The notes: generated by a model not told the origin, from the letters alone. 64,000 nt of DNA from Brevibacterium oceani (GCF_013623835.1 NZ_JABKDE010000007.1:1-64000), one strand, 5' to 3'; shown: positions 46,615 to 54,934, counted from the first letter of the stretch. Program-made: numbers and translations.

Positions 46615-46650
46615 TCATCTGCGGAGTTCGAATCCTGCGAGAAAACAATT

Positions 46651-46666
46651 AGTGAAAGTTTTCACA
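46651..46666. promoter_or_regulatory. Rex-type operator at ndh
   Basis: AGTGAAAGTTTTCACA matches the Streptomyces Rex box TGTGAA-N4-TTCACA except for its first base. Its arms GTGAAA/TTTCAC form a perfect palindrome at 46652-46665. It ends 7 bases before the ndh -10 box, covering the -35 region, so binding would block transcription. Confidence 0.65.
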
Positions 46667-46672
46667 AGGGTC

Positions 46673-46678
46673 TAGCAT
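46673..46678 (+). promoter_or_regulatory. -10 box of ndh (leaderless)
   Basis: TAGCAT, 6-nt spacer GGGCAT, then the ATG at 46685. Confidence 0.6.
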
Positions 46679-46684
46679 GGGCAT

Positions 46685-48067
46685 ATGGCACTCATCAGAA
46701 ATTCGAAACTGCGTCCACGAATCCTCGTCGTCGGTGGGGGCTCCGTCGGTCTCCTCGCCGCTCAGAATCTGCTGAAGAACCTCGGACGGGGCGAAGCCAC
46801 CGTCACCGTGGTCGATCCCAATCCGTACATGACCTACCTGCCGTTCCTCCCCGAGGTGGCGGCCGGTTCGATCGAGCCCCGTCACGCCGTTGTGCCGCTG
46901 CGTCGCAACCTGCCGGGTGCCGAGGTCATCACCGCGAAGGTCACCTCGATCAACCATGCCGAGAAGTTCGCCACCATTGAGCCTGAGAACGATGAGGCCT
47001 TCGAGCTCGACTACGATCACATCATCCTCGCCTCAGGTTCGGTCGCTCGCGCGCTGCCGATTCCGGGCCTGAAGGAGAACGCGATTGCGCTGAAGCGCAT
47101 CGAGGAAGCCGTCGCGCTGCGCGACCACCTCCTCTCCCGCCTCGCCGACGCCGCGCTCATGGAAGACGACGAAGAGCGCCGCAAGGCCCTGACCTTCGTG
47201 TTCGTCGGCGGCGGCTTCGCCGGCATCGAGCTGCTCACCGAGCTCGAGGACATGGTCCGTTCGGCTGTTGCCCAGTACGAGACCCTGACCGAGGCCGACG
47301 TCCGCTTCGTCCTCGTCGAGGCCCTCGGCCGGGTCATGCCCGAGGTCGGCGAGGCTCAGGCCCGCTGGGTCGTCGAGCACATGCGCGAACGCGGCATCGA
47401 CGTCTACCTCGAGACCTTCCTCCAGGACTGCACCGACAAGCACATCAAGCTCTCGAACGGCGAAGAGTTCGACGCCGACACGATCGTGTGGTCCGCCGGT
47501 GTCAAGGCCAACCCGATGCTCATCGACTCCGATCTGCCGATCAACGAACGCGGCAACGTCACCGTCCGCGCGGATCTGCGCGTCGAGGGCGATGACGGAG
47601 TCGTCGAGGGCGCATGGGCGGCCGGCGACAACGCTGCGGTTCCCGACCTCTCCGGCGGCGGTGTGGCGGGCTTCTGCGTGCCCAACGCTCAGCACGCTGT
47701 GCGTCAGGCTCCGGTACTGGCCGCCAACGTCCTCGCCGCTCTGCGGGGAGAGACCGAGTTCAAGCAGTACTTCCACAAGACGATCGGTACGGTTGCCGGT
47801 CTCGGACTGTACAAGGGTGTTTCGCAGATGGGCGACTTCGAGGCTCGCGGGATCCTCGCTTGGCTCATGCACCGCGCCTACCACGGCTACGCCATTCCGA
47901 CCGTTGATCGCAAGGTTCGGGTCTTCGGCAACTGGTTCCTCAGCGCCGTCCTCGGCCGCGATGCCATGCCGCTGGCCGATCTCGATGTTCCGCGCAAGAA
48001 CTTCGTTGAGGCCGCGAACTCGAAGTCGGCCCCGAAGAAGGAAGCCAAGGAAGCTGCCAAGGCCTGA
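46685..48067 (+). CDS. ndh: Type II NADH dehydrogenase
   Basis: 460-residue FAD enzyme passing electrons from NADH to menaquinone without proton pumping. Two dinucleotide folds: ILVVGGGSVGLLAAQ for FAD near residue 13 and FVFVGGGFAGIELLTEL for NADH near 173. TIVWSAGVKANPM and AAGDNAAVPDLSGGG are further family segments. The C-terminal amphipathic stretch and Lys/Ala-rich end (last 20 residues) would bind the membrane surface. The Rex-type operator upstream suggests control by the NADH/NAD ratio. Confidence 0.95.
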   Translation: MALIRNSKLRPRILVVGGGSVGLLAAQNLLKNLGRGEATVTVVDPNPYMTYLPFLPEVAAGSIEPRHAVVPLRRNLPGAEVITAKVTSINHAEKFATIEPENDEAFELDYDHIILASGSVARALPIPGLKENAIALKRIEEAVALRDHLLSRLADAALMEDDEERRKALTFVFVGGGFAGIELLTELEDMVRSAVAQYETLTEADVRFVLVEALGRVMPEVGEAQARWVVEHMRERGIDVYLETFLQDCTDKHIKLSNGEEFDADTIVWSAGVKANPMLIDSDLPINERGNVTVRADLRVEGDDGVVEGAWAAGDNAAVPDLSGGGVAGFCVPNAQHAVRQAPVLAANVLAALRGETEFKQYFHKTIGTVAGLGLYKGVSQMGDFEARGILAWLMHRAYHGYAIPTVDRKVRVFGNWFLSAVLGRDAMPLADLDVPRKNFVEAANSKSAPKKEAKEAAKA

Positions 48068-48112
48068 TCTCGGGCCGCCGGCCTTGACCGGCTACCGGGC
48101 CTGATGAGGCGA

Positions 48113-48148
48113 AAGCGCCGGGGATGCATTCAAGCATCCCCGGCGCTT
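48113..48148. terminator. Strong terminator between convergent ndh and reductase genes
   Basis: AAGCGCCGGGGATGC and GCATCCCCGGCGCTT form a 15-bp perfect stem with loop ATTCAA, followed by CTCATTCTC. It may serve both strands, lying 15 bases from the end of the leftward gene. Confidence 0.85.
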
Positions 48149-48162
48149 CTCATTCTCTGCGC

Positions 48163-48768
48163 TCAGTTCGCAACGGTGAAACGGGTGTCGATGTGCTTCG
48201 GGTCGACGATCTCATCGACCATGGCCACGGCGAAGTCCTCAGCCGAGATCGCGTCACCGGCCGGAACCTCGAGCTCTGACTTGTACGATCCGGTGCGCTC
48301 ACCTGGGGCGATCTCCGGGGCGGGGGAGATGAGCGTCCACGGTGACCAGTTTCCGGCGCGCAGCAGCTCGAGAGCCCGTGTGCCGGTCTCCGACTCGGCC
48401 TTGTACATGGCAGGGAAGCCCTCGGTGTCCTTGAGCATGGTGTCGCCGACCCACAGCGATCCGGCTCCGCCGACGACGAAGATGCGCGTGTCACCGCTGT
48501 TCGCGGCCAGAGTCTTCAGCGCATCGAGCCATTCCTGATGATCGCTGCCCGTGCGGCTGGGACCGGTGGTGGAGACGACGATGTCATGCTCGGCGGCGAT
48601 GGTGGCATCGAAGTCCGCATCGGCCATGTCGCCCTTGAGACTGCGGGCGGCACCGGGCACGTCGCCGCCCGAGCGCGTGATGGCGGTGACCTCGAGGCCG
48701 CGGCCGGCCGCCTCGGCGGTGACGCGGGAGCCGATCATTCCGGATGCTCCGAAGAGTGCGATCTTCAT
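48163..48768 (-). CDS. NAD(P)H-binding Rossmann-fold reductase (atypical SDR)
   Basis: 201 residues with the nucleotide loop FGASGMIGSRV near residue 5 and an NmrA/SDR_a5-like layout: DIVVSTTGPSRTGSDH near 70, RIFVVGGAGSLWV near 100, and WTLISPAPEIAPGERTG near 140. The chosen ATG is preceded by AAAGGA; the frame is open 22 codons earlier. It is divergent from the HxlR regulator, which probably controls it. Substrate unknown; quinone or aldehyde handling is typical of HxlR partners. Confidence 0.87.
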   Translation of the reverse strand: MKIALFGASGMIGSRVTAEAAGRGLEVTAITRSGGDVPGAARSLKGDMADADFDATIAAEHDIVVSTTGPSRTGSDHQEWLDALKTLAANSGDTRIFVVGGAGSLWVGDTMLKDTEGFPAMYKAESETGTRALELLRAGNWSPWTLISPAPEIAPGERTGSYKSELEVPAGDAISAEDFAVAMVDEIVDPKHIDTRFTVAN

Positions 48769-48857
48769 GGTGTGTTCCTTTCTGCAGACGCCGCGGTGAC
48801 GGCGCGAAGGTGGCGTCTCCTGTGCTGACATCATGACACTATCGTTCGGAAACCGAG

Positions 48858-48881
48858 TACCTCAAAGATACTATTGAAGTA
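48858..48881. promoter_or_regulatory. Inverted repeat and leaderless -10 at the HxlR gene
   Basis: TACCTCAA-N8-TTGAAGTA, seven of eight arm positions matching, ending at the start codon. It encloses the -10 box TACTAT (48869-48874), which has a 6-nt spacer to ATG 48881. This is the expected place for an autoregulatory HxlR operator. Confidence 0.6.
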
Positions 48882-49276
48882 TGAACGTCAGAGTTTCCTG
48901 GGAAGGCGACGCCTTCGATCCGGAGTGCCCCACTCGCGTCATCCTCGACCGAGTCGGTGACAAATGGACGGTGCTCATCATCGAGATCCTCGATGACGGC
49001 CCGAAGCGGTTCGGCGAGATCCGGCAGGCGATCGGCGGCATCACCCCGAAGGTGCTCACTTCGACACTGCGGTCGCTCGTTGCCGACGGCCTGGTGACCA
49101 GGCAGTCCTACGGTGAGGTGCCTCCGCGTGTGGAGTATTCGCTGACGGAGCTCGGTCGCTCGCTCCAGGCCCCAGTGGCCGCTCTGCGACGGTGGGCCGA
49201 GCTCAACGTCGCCGAGGTGATCGACAACCGCGATCGCCAGGCCGGACTCGAACCCGTCAAGCCCGGCTCCCGCTGA
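48881..49276 (+). CDS. HxlR-family transcriptional regulator
   Basis: 131-residue winged-helix regulator. CPTRVILDRVGDKWTVLIIE begins at Cys16, the position of the redox-sensing cysteine in HypR/YodB/QorR-type members. The recognition helix is in IGGITPKVLTSTLRSLVADG. Divergent from the NAD(P)H-dependent reductase; such pairs usually respond to quinones, diamide or aldehydes. The start is fixed by the -10 box 6 nt upstream. Its 3' end overlaps the convergent hypothetical gene by 20 bases. Confidence 0.9.
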   Translation: MNVRVSWEGDAFDPECPTRVILDRVGDKWTVLIIEILDDGPKRFGEIRQAIGGITPKVLTSTLRSLVADGLVTRQSYGEVPPRVEYSLTELGRSLQAPVAALRRWAELNVAEVIDNRDRQAGLEPVKPGSR

Positions 49277-49706
49277 CGAGTTCTCCGAGCGCCGTGACGA
49301 ACTCTCGCAGTCGACCGGCGACTCGGTAGACCCGCGGCGAACCTGAATGGACCCAATTGTTCGTGATGATCGAGGCGCTGCCGCCGTTCGTCGCACGCTT
49401 GAACTCGCTGACGTCGAGCGTCGCAAGGTGATCTTCGACGAGGCGGCGCCGCAGTTCCGGTCCCATCAGCACCCAATGATCGGCGGCCTCGAAGTCGATG
49501 TCCGTCCAGTCCGTGCTCGCCTCGCGGTAGGCGAGGGGGCGGTAGGGTGCGCAGGTGCATTCCCTGAGCGACGGTCCCCCGGAGCCGGCGGCAGCGCTTC
49601 CGACGTCGAAGAGTACGGCCGGTCCGGTCGCCTCGGCGACGCGCGGGTCATCAACCCCGTCGACGAACTGTGGGCGGTCGCCGACGGTGAGCAGTACGGA
49701 GGTCAT
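49257..49706 (-). CDS. Hypothetical protein
   Basis: 149 residues, no family recognised. Soluble, moderately acidic in the middle (TDWTDIDFEAADHWVLMGPE), with a Cys pair (ECTC) near residue 45. The start at 49706 rests on CAGAAT 6 nt upstream; the frame is open much further but into the bioB promoter and gene, which is antisense. Coding on this strand is moderately likely: its predicted promoter follows the window's leaderless rule. Confidence 0.55.
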   Translation of the reverse strand: MTSVLLTVGDRPQFVDGVDDPRVAEATGPAVLFDVGSAAAGSGGPSLRECTCAPYRPLAYREASTDWTDIDFEAADHWVLMGPELRRRLVEDHLATLDVSEFKRATNGGSASIITNNWVHSGSPRVYRVAGRLREFVTALGELVSGSRA

Positions 49707-49712
49707 CACACT

Positions 49713-49718
49713 ATTCTG
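49713..49718 (-). promoter_or_regulatory. -10-like box of the hypothetical gene (leaderless)
   Basis: CAGAAT on the minus strand, 6-nt spacer (AGTGTG) to the ATG at 49706. First base deviates. Confidence 0.4.
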
Positions 49719-49743
49719 CCTCCTCGCGCGGGGAGATGTGATC

Positions 49744-49772
49744 TTGCACTCTCCTGAACAGTGTTCAATAAT
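49744..49772 (+). promoter_or_regulatory. bioB promoter with BioQ-type operator
   Basis: A -35-like TTGCAC (49744-49749) and -10-like AATAAT (49767-49772) are 17 bp apart, and the -10 ends 6 nt before ATG 49779. Between them lies TGAACAGTGTTCA (49755-49767), a perfect palindrome of the form TGAAC-N3-GTTCA, like the box bound by the TetR-type biotin regulator BioQ in other Actinobacteria. Confidence 0.65.
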
Positions 49773-49778
49773 GACAAC

Positions 49779-50999
49779 ATGGATAGCTGCCAAACACTCG
49801 CCGAGCGCGTGCTCGGCGGCGCTCCGGCCACTGCCTCCGACGCTCACGCGATCCTGTCCTCGCCCGATGAGGACTTGCTCGACCTCGTGGCGGCAGCCTC
49901 CCGGCTGCGCCGCGAGCACTTCGGCAATCGCGTCAAGGTCAACTACCTCGTCAACCTCAAATCCGGACTGTGTCCAGAGGACTGCGGCCACTGCTCGCAG
50001 CGCTTGGGTTCGGACACCGGCATCCTCAAGTACTCGTGGCTGCCGAAGGATGAGGCGAAGCGGCAGGCGGAATTCGGTCTGGCAGGAGGTGCTTCGCGGG
50101 TCTGCCTCGTCGCATCCGGTCGCGGTCCTTCGAACCGGGACGTCGAACGCGTCTCGGGCATGGTTGAGGAGATCAAGTCATCCACTCCCGACGTCGAGGT
50201 CTGCGCGTGCCTCGGATTCCTCAAGGATGGTCAGGCACAGCGTCTCAAGGACGCCGGTGTCGACGCGTACAACCACAACCTCAACACCGCTGAATCGCTC
50301 TACCCCGACATCTGTTCGACCCACACATTCGCCGATCGCGTCGACACCGTCGACAAGGCACGTGGCGCCGGGCTCTCTCCGTGTTCGGGGCTCATCGTGG
50401 GAATGGGAGAGACGAATGAGCGGATCATCGAGGCGATCGAAGCGCTCAGGGCCGTCGACTCCGATTCGATCCCTGTCAACTTCTTCATTCCCTTCGACGG
50501 CACCCCGCTCGAGGGCACCTGGACGCTGACGCCGCAGCACTGCATGCGGATACTGTGTGCCGTGCGTTTCCTCTGCCCCGACCGCGAGGTGCGCATCGCC
50601 GGCGGTCGGGAGCTGCAACTGCGATCGCTGCAGCCGATGTCGCTGCATGTGGCCAATTCGCTCTTCCTCGGCGACTATCTGACCTCGGAGGGGCAGGCCG
50701 CCGAGGAGGACCTCGACATGATCGTCGACGGCGGCTTCGAGATCGTCGGGGCAGAGAGTGCCGAACGGCTGCGCAATGAGCTGAAGTCCCATCGGGCGGC
50801 GCATCAGGCCGCCTTCGCCGAGGCGACACCCAGTGAAGCGAAGAGTGGCGGAGCGCCCGCTGGGGCAGCGAAGACTATGAGTACGCTGCCCTGTGGCAAA
50901 CCTCTGCCGACGGCCGGTCACGAAGCCGGCGACTCCGGAGTGACGATTCCGACCATCCGTCGCCGCGGTGCCGGCACGGAGCTCACGCCCAATGCGTGA
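49779..50999 (+). CDS. bioB: Biotin synthase
   Basis: 406-residue radical SAM enzyme that inserts sulfur into dethiobiotin. The cluster motif C-x3-C-x2-C is LCPEDCGHC at Cys65, Cys69 and Cys72; [16 protein letters not shown] and [13 protein letters not shown] are family segments. The last 70 residues ([18 protein letters not shown] onward) extend beyond the E. coli enzyme, as in other actinobacterial BioB. No bioA, bioD or bioF nearby. The ATG at 49779 is chosen from the -10 spacing; a GTG six codons earlier lies inside the operator. Confidence 0.95.
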   Translation: MDSCQTLAERVLGGAPATASDAHAILSSPDEDLLDLVAAASRLRREHFGNRVKVNYLVNLKSGLCPEDCGHCSQRLGSDTGILKYSWLPKDEAKRQAEFGLAGGASRVCLVASGRGPSNRDVERVSGMVEEIKSSTPDVEVCACLGFLKDGQAQRLKDAGVDAYNHNLNTAESLYPDICSTHTFADRVDTVDKARGAGLSPCSGLIVGMGETNERIIEAIEALRAVDSDSIPVNFFIPFDGTPLEGTWTLTPQHCMRILCAVRFLCPDREVRIAGGRELQLRSLQPMSLHVANSLFLGDYLTSEGQAAEEDLDMIVDGGFEIVGAESAERLRNELKSHRAAHQAAFAEATPSEAKSGGAPAGAAKTMSTLPCGKPLPTAGHEAGDSGVTIPTIRRRGAGTELTPNA

Positions 51000-51066
51000 T
51001 TGCGCCTGAATGTCGACGTCGGATTCTCGCGAGCACTCTGCCGCGGATGGACCGGATCTCTCTGGT

Positions 51067-51143
51067 CCCCCCAGTGGGACTCGAACCCACACTGAATCGA
51101 TTTTAAGTCGACTGCCTCTGCCGATTGGGCTATAGGGGGAATG
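51067..51143 (-). tRNA. tRNA with anticodon UAA (Leu by codon), class I shape
   Basis: On the minus strand: acceptor CCCCCTA with TGGGGGG (one U-G pair), D arm GCC/GGC, anticodon stem GTCGA/TCGAT around CTTAAAA giving anticodon TAA, 5-base variable loop TCAGT, T arm GTGGG-TTCGAGT-CCCAC, discriminator A and an encoded CCA. The anticodon reads UUA (Leu), but leucine tRNAs normally have a long variable arm, which is absent here. Confidence 0.85.
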
Positions 51144-51217
51144 CTCAGAACACACTGTATAGCCAAACGTCCGAACCCGCGATCTGAGACGTTCGGCCGC
51201 CGTCAGTGACCCGGCGG

Positions 51218-51223
51218 TAGCCT
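51218..51223 (+). promoter_or_regulatory. -10 box of the MFS gene (leaderless)
   Basis: TAGCCT, 6-nt spacer CGACCC, ATG at 51230. Confidence 0.5.
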
Positions 51224-51229
51224 CGACCC

Positions 51230-52540
51230 ATGACGAGAAACCGACCGAGCCCACAAGCCTGGATCATCCTCGTCATCGGTGTCCTCACCCAGATGGCGGC
51301 GACCATTGCGATCGCCGGTCCCGCATTCCTCATCCCGTATATGCACACCGACCTCGGGTTCACCCTCACCCAGGCTGGCACCGTCGCCGCCGCCCCGAGC
51401 TTCGGTCTCATCCTCACCCTCATCGCCTGGGGTGCCTTCGCCGACCGCTACGGTGAACGGCTGGCGATGACTCTGGGCATCGCACTGACCGCCGTGTTCT
51501 CGGCTGCCGCCGTCCTCGTCGTCGACTCACCGATCTGGATGGTCATCGTCATCGCCGCCTCCGGTGCGGCCGCCGCCTCGGTGAATTCCGCGAGCGGCCG
51601 CGTCGTCATGGGCTGGTTCCCACGCCACCGCAGAGGGCTGGCCATGGGCATCCGGCAGATGTCCCAACCCCTGGGCACGAGCATCGCCGCCGTCACGATC
51701 CCACCGATCGCCGCGGCCGGGGGATTCCCCGCCTACCTCTGGTACGTTGCCGCCGTCTCCGGGGCACTCACGCTCATCTGCTTCGCCCTCGTCCGCAACC
51801 CTCCGCCCTCGGTTCCCACCCGCACCGAGGTAGCCGACCCCGACGGCGCCACCGACGTCCTCGATACGTCCCTCCCCGAACCTGCAGCGGACGTGAACGG
51901 ATCCGCTCGACCGGGCACAACCTCGGCGGGGGAGGGGAATCCGAGCCCCACCTCGGCGGTCAATCCCTACCGCAGCGATTCCTTCCTGTGGCGCATCCAC
52001 GGGGTCTCGGCACTGCTGGTCATCCCGCAGTTCGCGTTCTCCACCTACGGCCTCATCTGGCTCATCGCGAATCAGGGCATCCACGCCGGCACCGCCGGAG
52101 CGATCGTCGCCGCCGCACAGATCGTCGGTGCGATCGGGCGCATGGTCGTCGGCGGTCTCTCGGATCGGACGAGCTCGCGGGTGGGCCTCATGCGGGTGGT
52201 CGCGATCGCGGCGGTCGTCAGCGTCGTCGCCATCGCCGTTCTCTCGCTCACCGAGCTGCCGGTCGTCGCGGCGATCGTGTTCATCCTCGCCTCGGCGGTG
52301 TCGGTCGCCGACAACGGGCTCGCCTTCGCCTCCGTCGCCGAAGCCGCGGGACCGCGCTGGTCGGGCAAGGCCATGGGAGCGCAGAACACGGGACAGTTCG
52401 TCATGTCGGCCCTGCTCGGGCCCGGGTTCGGCGCCCTGGTCACCGTCTTCGGCTACCCGCTGTCCTTCGGGCTCATCGCCCTCGCCCCGCTGCTGAGCAT
52501 CGGAATCGTTCCGCGCAAGGACGTCGATCGCATAACCTGA
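51230..52540 (+). CDS. MFS transporter
   Basis: 436 residues, about 12 membrane segments with a polar loop of roughly 60 residues between halves (TEVADPDGATDVLDTSLPEP onward). The loop 2-3 motif GAFADRYGERLAMTLG near 66-80 and GGLSDRTSSRVGLMRV near 305 are MFS A-motifs. Substrate unknown; the sequence is of the general drug/metabolite or organic-anion type. Monocistronic; next to the tRNA on the opposite strand. Confidence 0.88.
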   Translation: MTRNRPSPQAWIILVIGVLTQMAATIAIAGPAFLIPYMHTDLGFTLTQAGTVAAAPSFGLILTLIAWGAFADRYGERLAMTLGIALTAVFSAAAVLVVDSPIWMVIVIAASGAAAASVNSASGRVVMGWFPRHRRGLAMGIRQMSQPLGTSIAAVTIPPIAAAGGFPAYLWYVAAVSGALTLICFALVRNPPPSVPTRTEVADPDGATDVLDTSLPEPAADVNGSARPGTTSAGEGNPSPTSAVNPYRSDSFLWRIHGVSALLVIPQFAFSTYGLIWLIANQGIHAGTAGAIVAAAQIVGAIGRMVVGGLSDRTSSRVGLMRVVAIAAVVSVVAIAVLSLTELPVVAAIVFILASAVSVADNGLAFASVAEAAGPRWSGKAMGAQNTGQFVMSALLGPGFGALVTVFGYPLSFGLIALAPLLSIGIVPRKDVDRIT

Positions 52541-52607
52541 TATTCACCTCGGCGCGCTAGCGAGCTCGAGGCTCGACTCTGTGCCCATATCGAAAGGTGA
52601 GGATCTC

Positions 52608-53510
52608 GTGAACGATCTGTTCCAAGAGAATCTGCGGGAGTACATCGACAAGCTCCGGCTGGAGGGCTATACCGTTTCTGACAGCCAGACCACGGATCCG
52701 CACCTCATCGACCCCATGGGCCGGGCCGTCGAGACCTGGCGTGAAGGGTACCCGTACGACGAGCAGATGGACCGTGAGGAATACGAGATCGAGAAGTACC
52801 GTCTGCAGGTCGAGCTGCTGAAGTTCCAGTACTGGGGCCAGGACTCCGGTGCGAAGCACGTCATCGTCTTCGAAGGCCGCGACGCCGCCGGTAAGGGCGG
52901 GACGATCAAACGCTTCACCGAACACCTCAACCCGCGTGCCGCCCGCGTCGTGGCGCTGAACAAGCCCTCGGACCGTGAATCCGGCCAGTGGTACTTCCAG
53001 CGCTACATCTCCCACCTGCCCACCAGCGGTGAGATCGTCATGTTCGATCGGTCCTGGTACAACCGCGGCAATGTCGAACGCGTCATGGGATTCTGTACTG
53101 ATGACGAGTACGAGACGTTCATGGAGCAGGCGCCCGTGTTCGAGAAGATGCTCATCGATTCCGGCATCCATGTCACCAAGTTCTGGTTCTCCGTGACCCA
53201 GCGTGAACAGCGCACCCGGTTCGCGATCCGCCAGATCGACCCGGTGCGGCGGTGGAAGCTCTCACCCATGGACCTCGAATCGCTCGACCGATGGGATGAC
53301 TACACGCAGGCGAAGGAGGCGACCTTCCGCCGCACGGACACCGACCATGCTCCGTGGATCACGATCAAGAGCAACGACAAGAAGCGCGCGCGGCTCAACG
53401 CGATGCGCTACTTCCTCAACCAGTTCGACTACGAGGACAAAGACACCTCGGTCGTCTACGAGGCCGATCCGCTGCTCGTGCGCCGCGGCCGGGACGCCGT
53501 CGACGACTGA
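52608..53510 (+). CDS. ppk2: Polyphosphate kinase 2
   Basis: 300 residues, class I PPK2 length. Transfers phosphate between polyphosphate and nucleoside diphosphates, making GTP or ATP. Walker A FEGRDAAGKGGTIKRF near residue 85, the DRSWYNRGNVERVMGF lid segment near 145, and the conserved TRFAIRQIDPVRRWKLSPMD near 205. The GTG start has AAAGGTGAGG five bases upstream; the frame is open nine codons further. Followed by a strong hairpin. Confidence 0.94.
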   Translation: MNDLFQENLREYIDKLRLEGYTVSDSQTTDPHLIDPMGRAVETWREGYPYDEQMDREEYEIEKYRLQVELLKFQYWGQDSGAKHVIVFEGRDAAGKGGTIKRFTEHLNPRAARVVALNKPSDRESGQWYFQRYISHLPTSGEIVMFDRSWYNRGNVERVMGFCTDDEYETFMEQAPVFEKMLIDSGIHVTKFWFSVTQREQRTRFAIRQIDPVRRWKLSPMDLESLDRWDDYTQAKEATFRRTDTDHAPWITIKSNDKKRARLNAMRYFLNQFDYEDKDTSVVYEADPLLVRRGRDAVDD

Positions 53511-53678
53511 AAGTCACGTCTCCGGGGCGACTCCGGGCCGGATTGGGATCGGAATCGGCCCGGGACGGCGGGCGACCGGAATACTTTGGTCGATCCACCG
53601 TGTTTTCCTCGACCAGAACACCGCGGATCGACCAGGAAATCTGAGGTGGTGTCAGCGACAGCCGTCGAGACAGAATTT

Positions 53679-53711
53679 CGGCCGGGTGGAAGGGGAAAGA
53701 CCACCCGGCCG
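53679..53711. terminator. Terminator between convergent ppk2 and DUF1461 genes
   Basis: CGGCCGGGTGG and CCACCCGGCCG form an 11-bp stem with loop AAGGGGAAAGA, 169 bases after ppk2 and 50 bases from the end of the leftward gene. Confidence 0.75.
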
Positions 53712-53761
53712 GAACCGTGGAGCGGGGCTCTCACCCGCAGCGCACTATTGGCGGACGCGGC

Positions 53762-54922
53762 TTAAGCGTCGGCGGCTTCCTTGCGTGCCTTCCGCGCCGC
53801 GCGGCGCTTCTTGTGGCCGGCGAAGCTGAAGCAGAAGAGGACGATGGCCACCAGGACGAACAATCCGCCTCCGGCGATGCCGGCATCGACCCAGAACTGG
53901 GGTGGGAACAGCCGGATGAGCGAATCATCGGCGTAGAACTCCCAGGTCCCGTCCTTGAAGAAGACCTTGTGGAACCCGCGGAAGAAGCTCTCCCAGCCGA
54001 GTACGGCGACGACGGCGACAGCGGCCATGAAGATGACGCTGAAGATCGAACCGAGGCGGACTCCGGCGTGGATGCCCGAGCCGCCCTTGCGGCACATGTA
54101 GAGACCGAAGAGGACGGATCCGATGAGGCCGATGAGCGCGACGAGGTAGAGCAGCGAGATGAGCCCCTTGACGTCGGCCATATGGCTGAGCTCGTCGGAG
54201 ATGAAGATCGGTTCGCCGTTGGGCATGACGATGTCGGCGAGGTAGCGCCGCGAATCGAAGTTGTGCAGATAGTCGATGACATAGGTCCCGTAGTGCTCCC
54301 GGTCGGCCTCTCCGAAGCCGAACTGGTCGGCGGGGAATCCGGGTCGGAAGTACTCGAACTTGAGGAAGATCCCGGAGGCGACGAAGCGCACGGCCAGTGC
54401 GAGCAGGACGAAGGGGGTGGCGAGCATGATCCAGATCGTGCCGATGACGTCGAGGACGCTGCGCCGACGTTCCGGGACCTCGGGTTCACGAGAATCGGTC
54501 GAGGTCGCCGCCTTCGACACAGCAGCCCAATCGGCCTCGCTCATCACCGCTGTCCGTGCGTTCGCGGGCACCTCCCGGGTGGCCCCGGTCGAGGTCGATG
54601 CGGACGCCGTCGACACCGAATCTCCAGCCTCCGACGAGGAGGATCGGTCAGCACCGCGTGTACTCGAGGACTGAGCGTTCGGATTCGACGAATGCGCGGG
54701 AGCCACCCTCACCGGGCCCGTCTGGGGCTTGGCGTCAGCGGAATGCTTGGGGGCATCCTCGGCGATGGGATCCGTGATCGGATCGAACGCCTCGGTGTCG
54801 GTCGAGGGATCGTTCGCCGCCTCCAGAGAGGTCGACGACTGCTTTTCGGCAGCACTGGCCGACCCTGAACTCATCCGCCTGCTCAGGAGGTCTTCGGTCT
54901 CGTTCTTCTCGTCTCTGGACAC
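53762..54922 (-). CDS. DUF1461 (TIGR01906) integral membrane protein
   Basis: 386 residues: N-terminal 150 residues are Ser/Asp/Ala-rich and probably disordered in the cytoplasm, then four membrane segments in the TIGR01906 arrangement (near 165-190, 265-285, 305-325, 350-375) with a large loop between the first and second (FEYFRPGFPADQFGFGEAD). The C-terminus is basic (KKRRAARKARKEA). GTG start fixed by GACAAT 6 nt upstream; the long open frame before it is antisense to the next gene. Function unknown. Confidence 0.83.
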   Translation of the reverse strand: MSRDEKNETEDLLSRRMSSGSASAAEKQSSTSLEAANDPSTDTEAFDPITDPIAEDAPKHSADAKPQTGPVRVAPAHSSNPNAQSSSTRGADRSSSSEAGDSVSTASASTSTGATREVPANARTAVMSEADWAAVSKAATSTDSREPEVPERRRSVLDVIGTIWIMLATPFVLLALAVRFVASGIFLKFEYFRPGFPADQFGFGEADREHYGTYVIDYLHNFDSRRYLADIVMPNGEPIFISDELSHMADVKGLISLLYLVALIGLIGSVLFGLYMCRKGGSGIHAGVRLGSIFSVIFMAAVAVVAVLGWESFFRGFHKVFFKDGTWEFYADDSLIRLFPPQFWVDAGIAGGGLFVLVAIVLFCFSFAGHKKRRAARKARKEAADA

Positions 54923-54928
54923 ATCCCC

Positions 54929-54934
54929 ATTGTC
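54929..54934 (-). promoter_or_regulatory. -10 box of the DUF1461 gene (leaderless)
   Basis: GACAAT on the minus strand, 6-nt spacer GGGGAT, GTG start at 54922. First base deviates from consensus. Confidence 0.45.
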
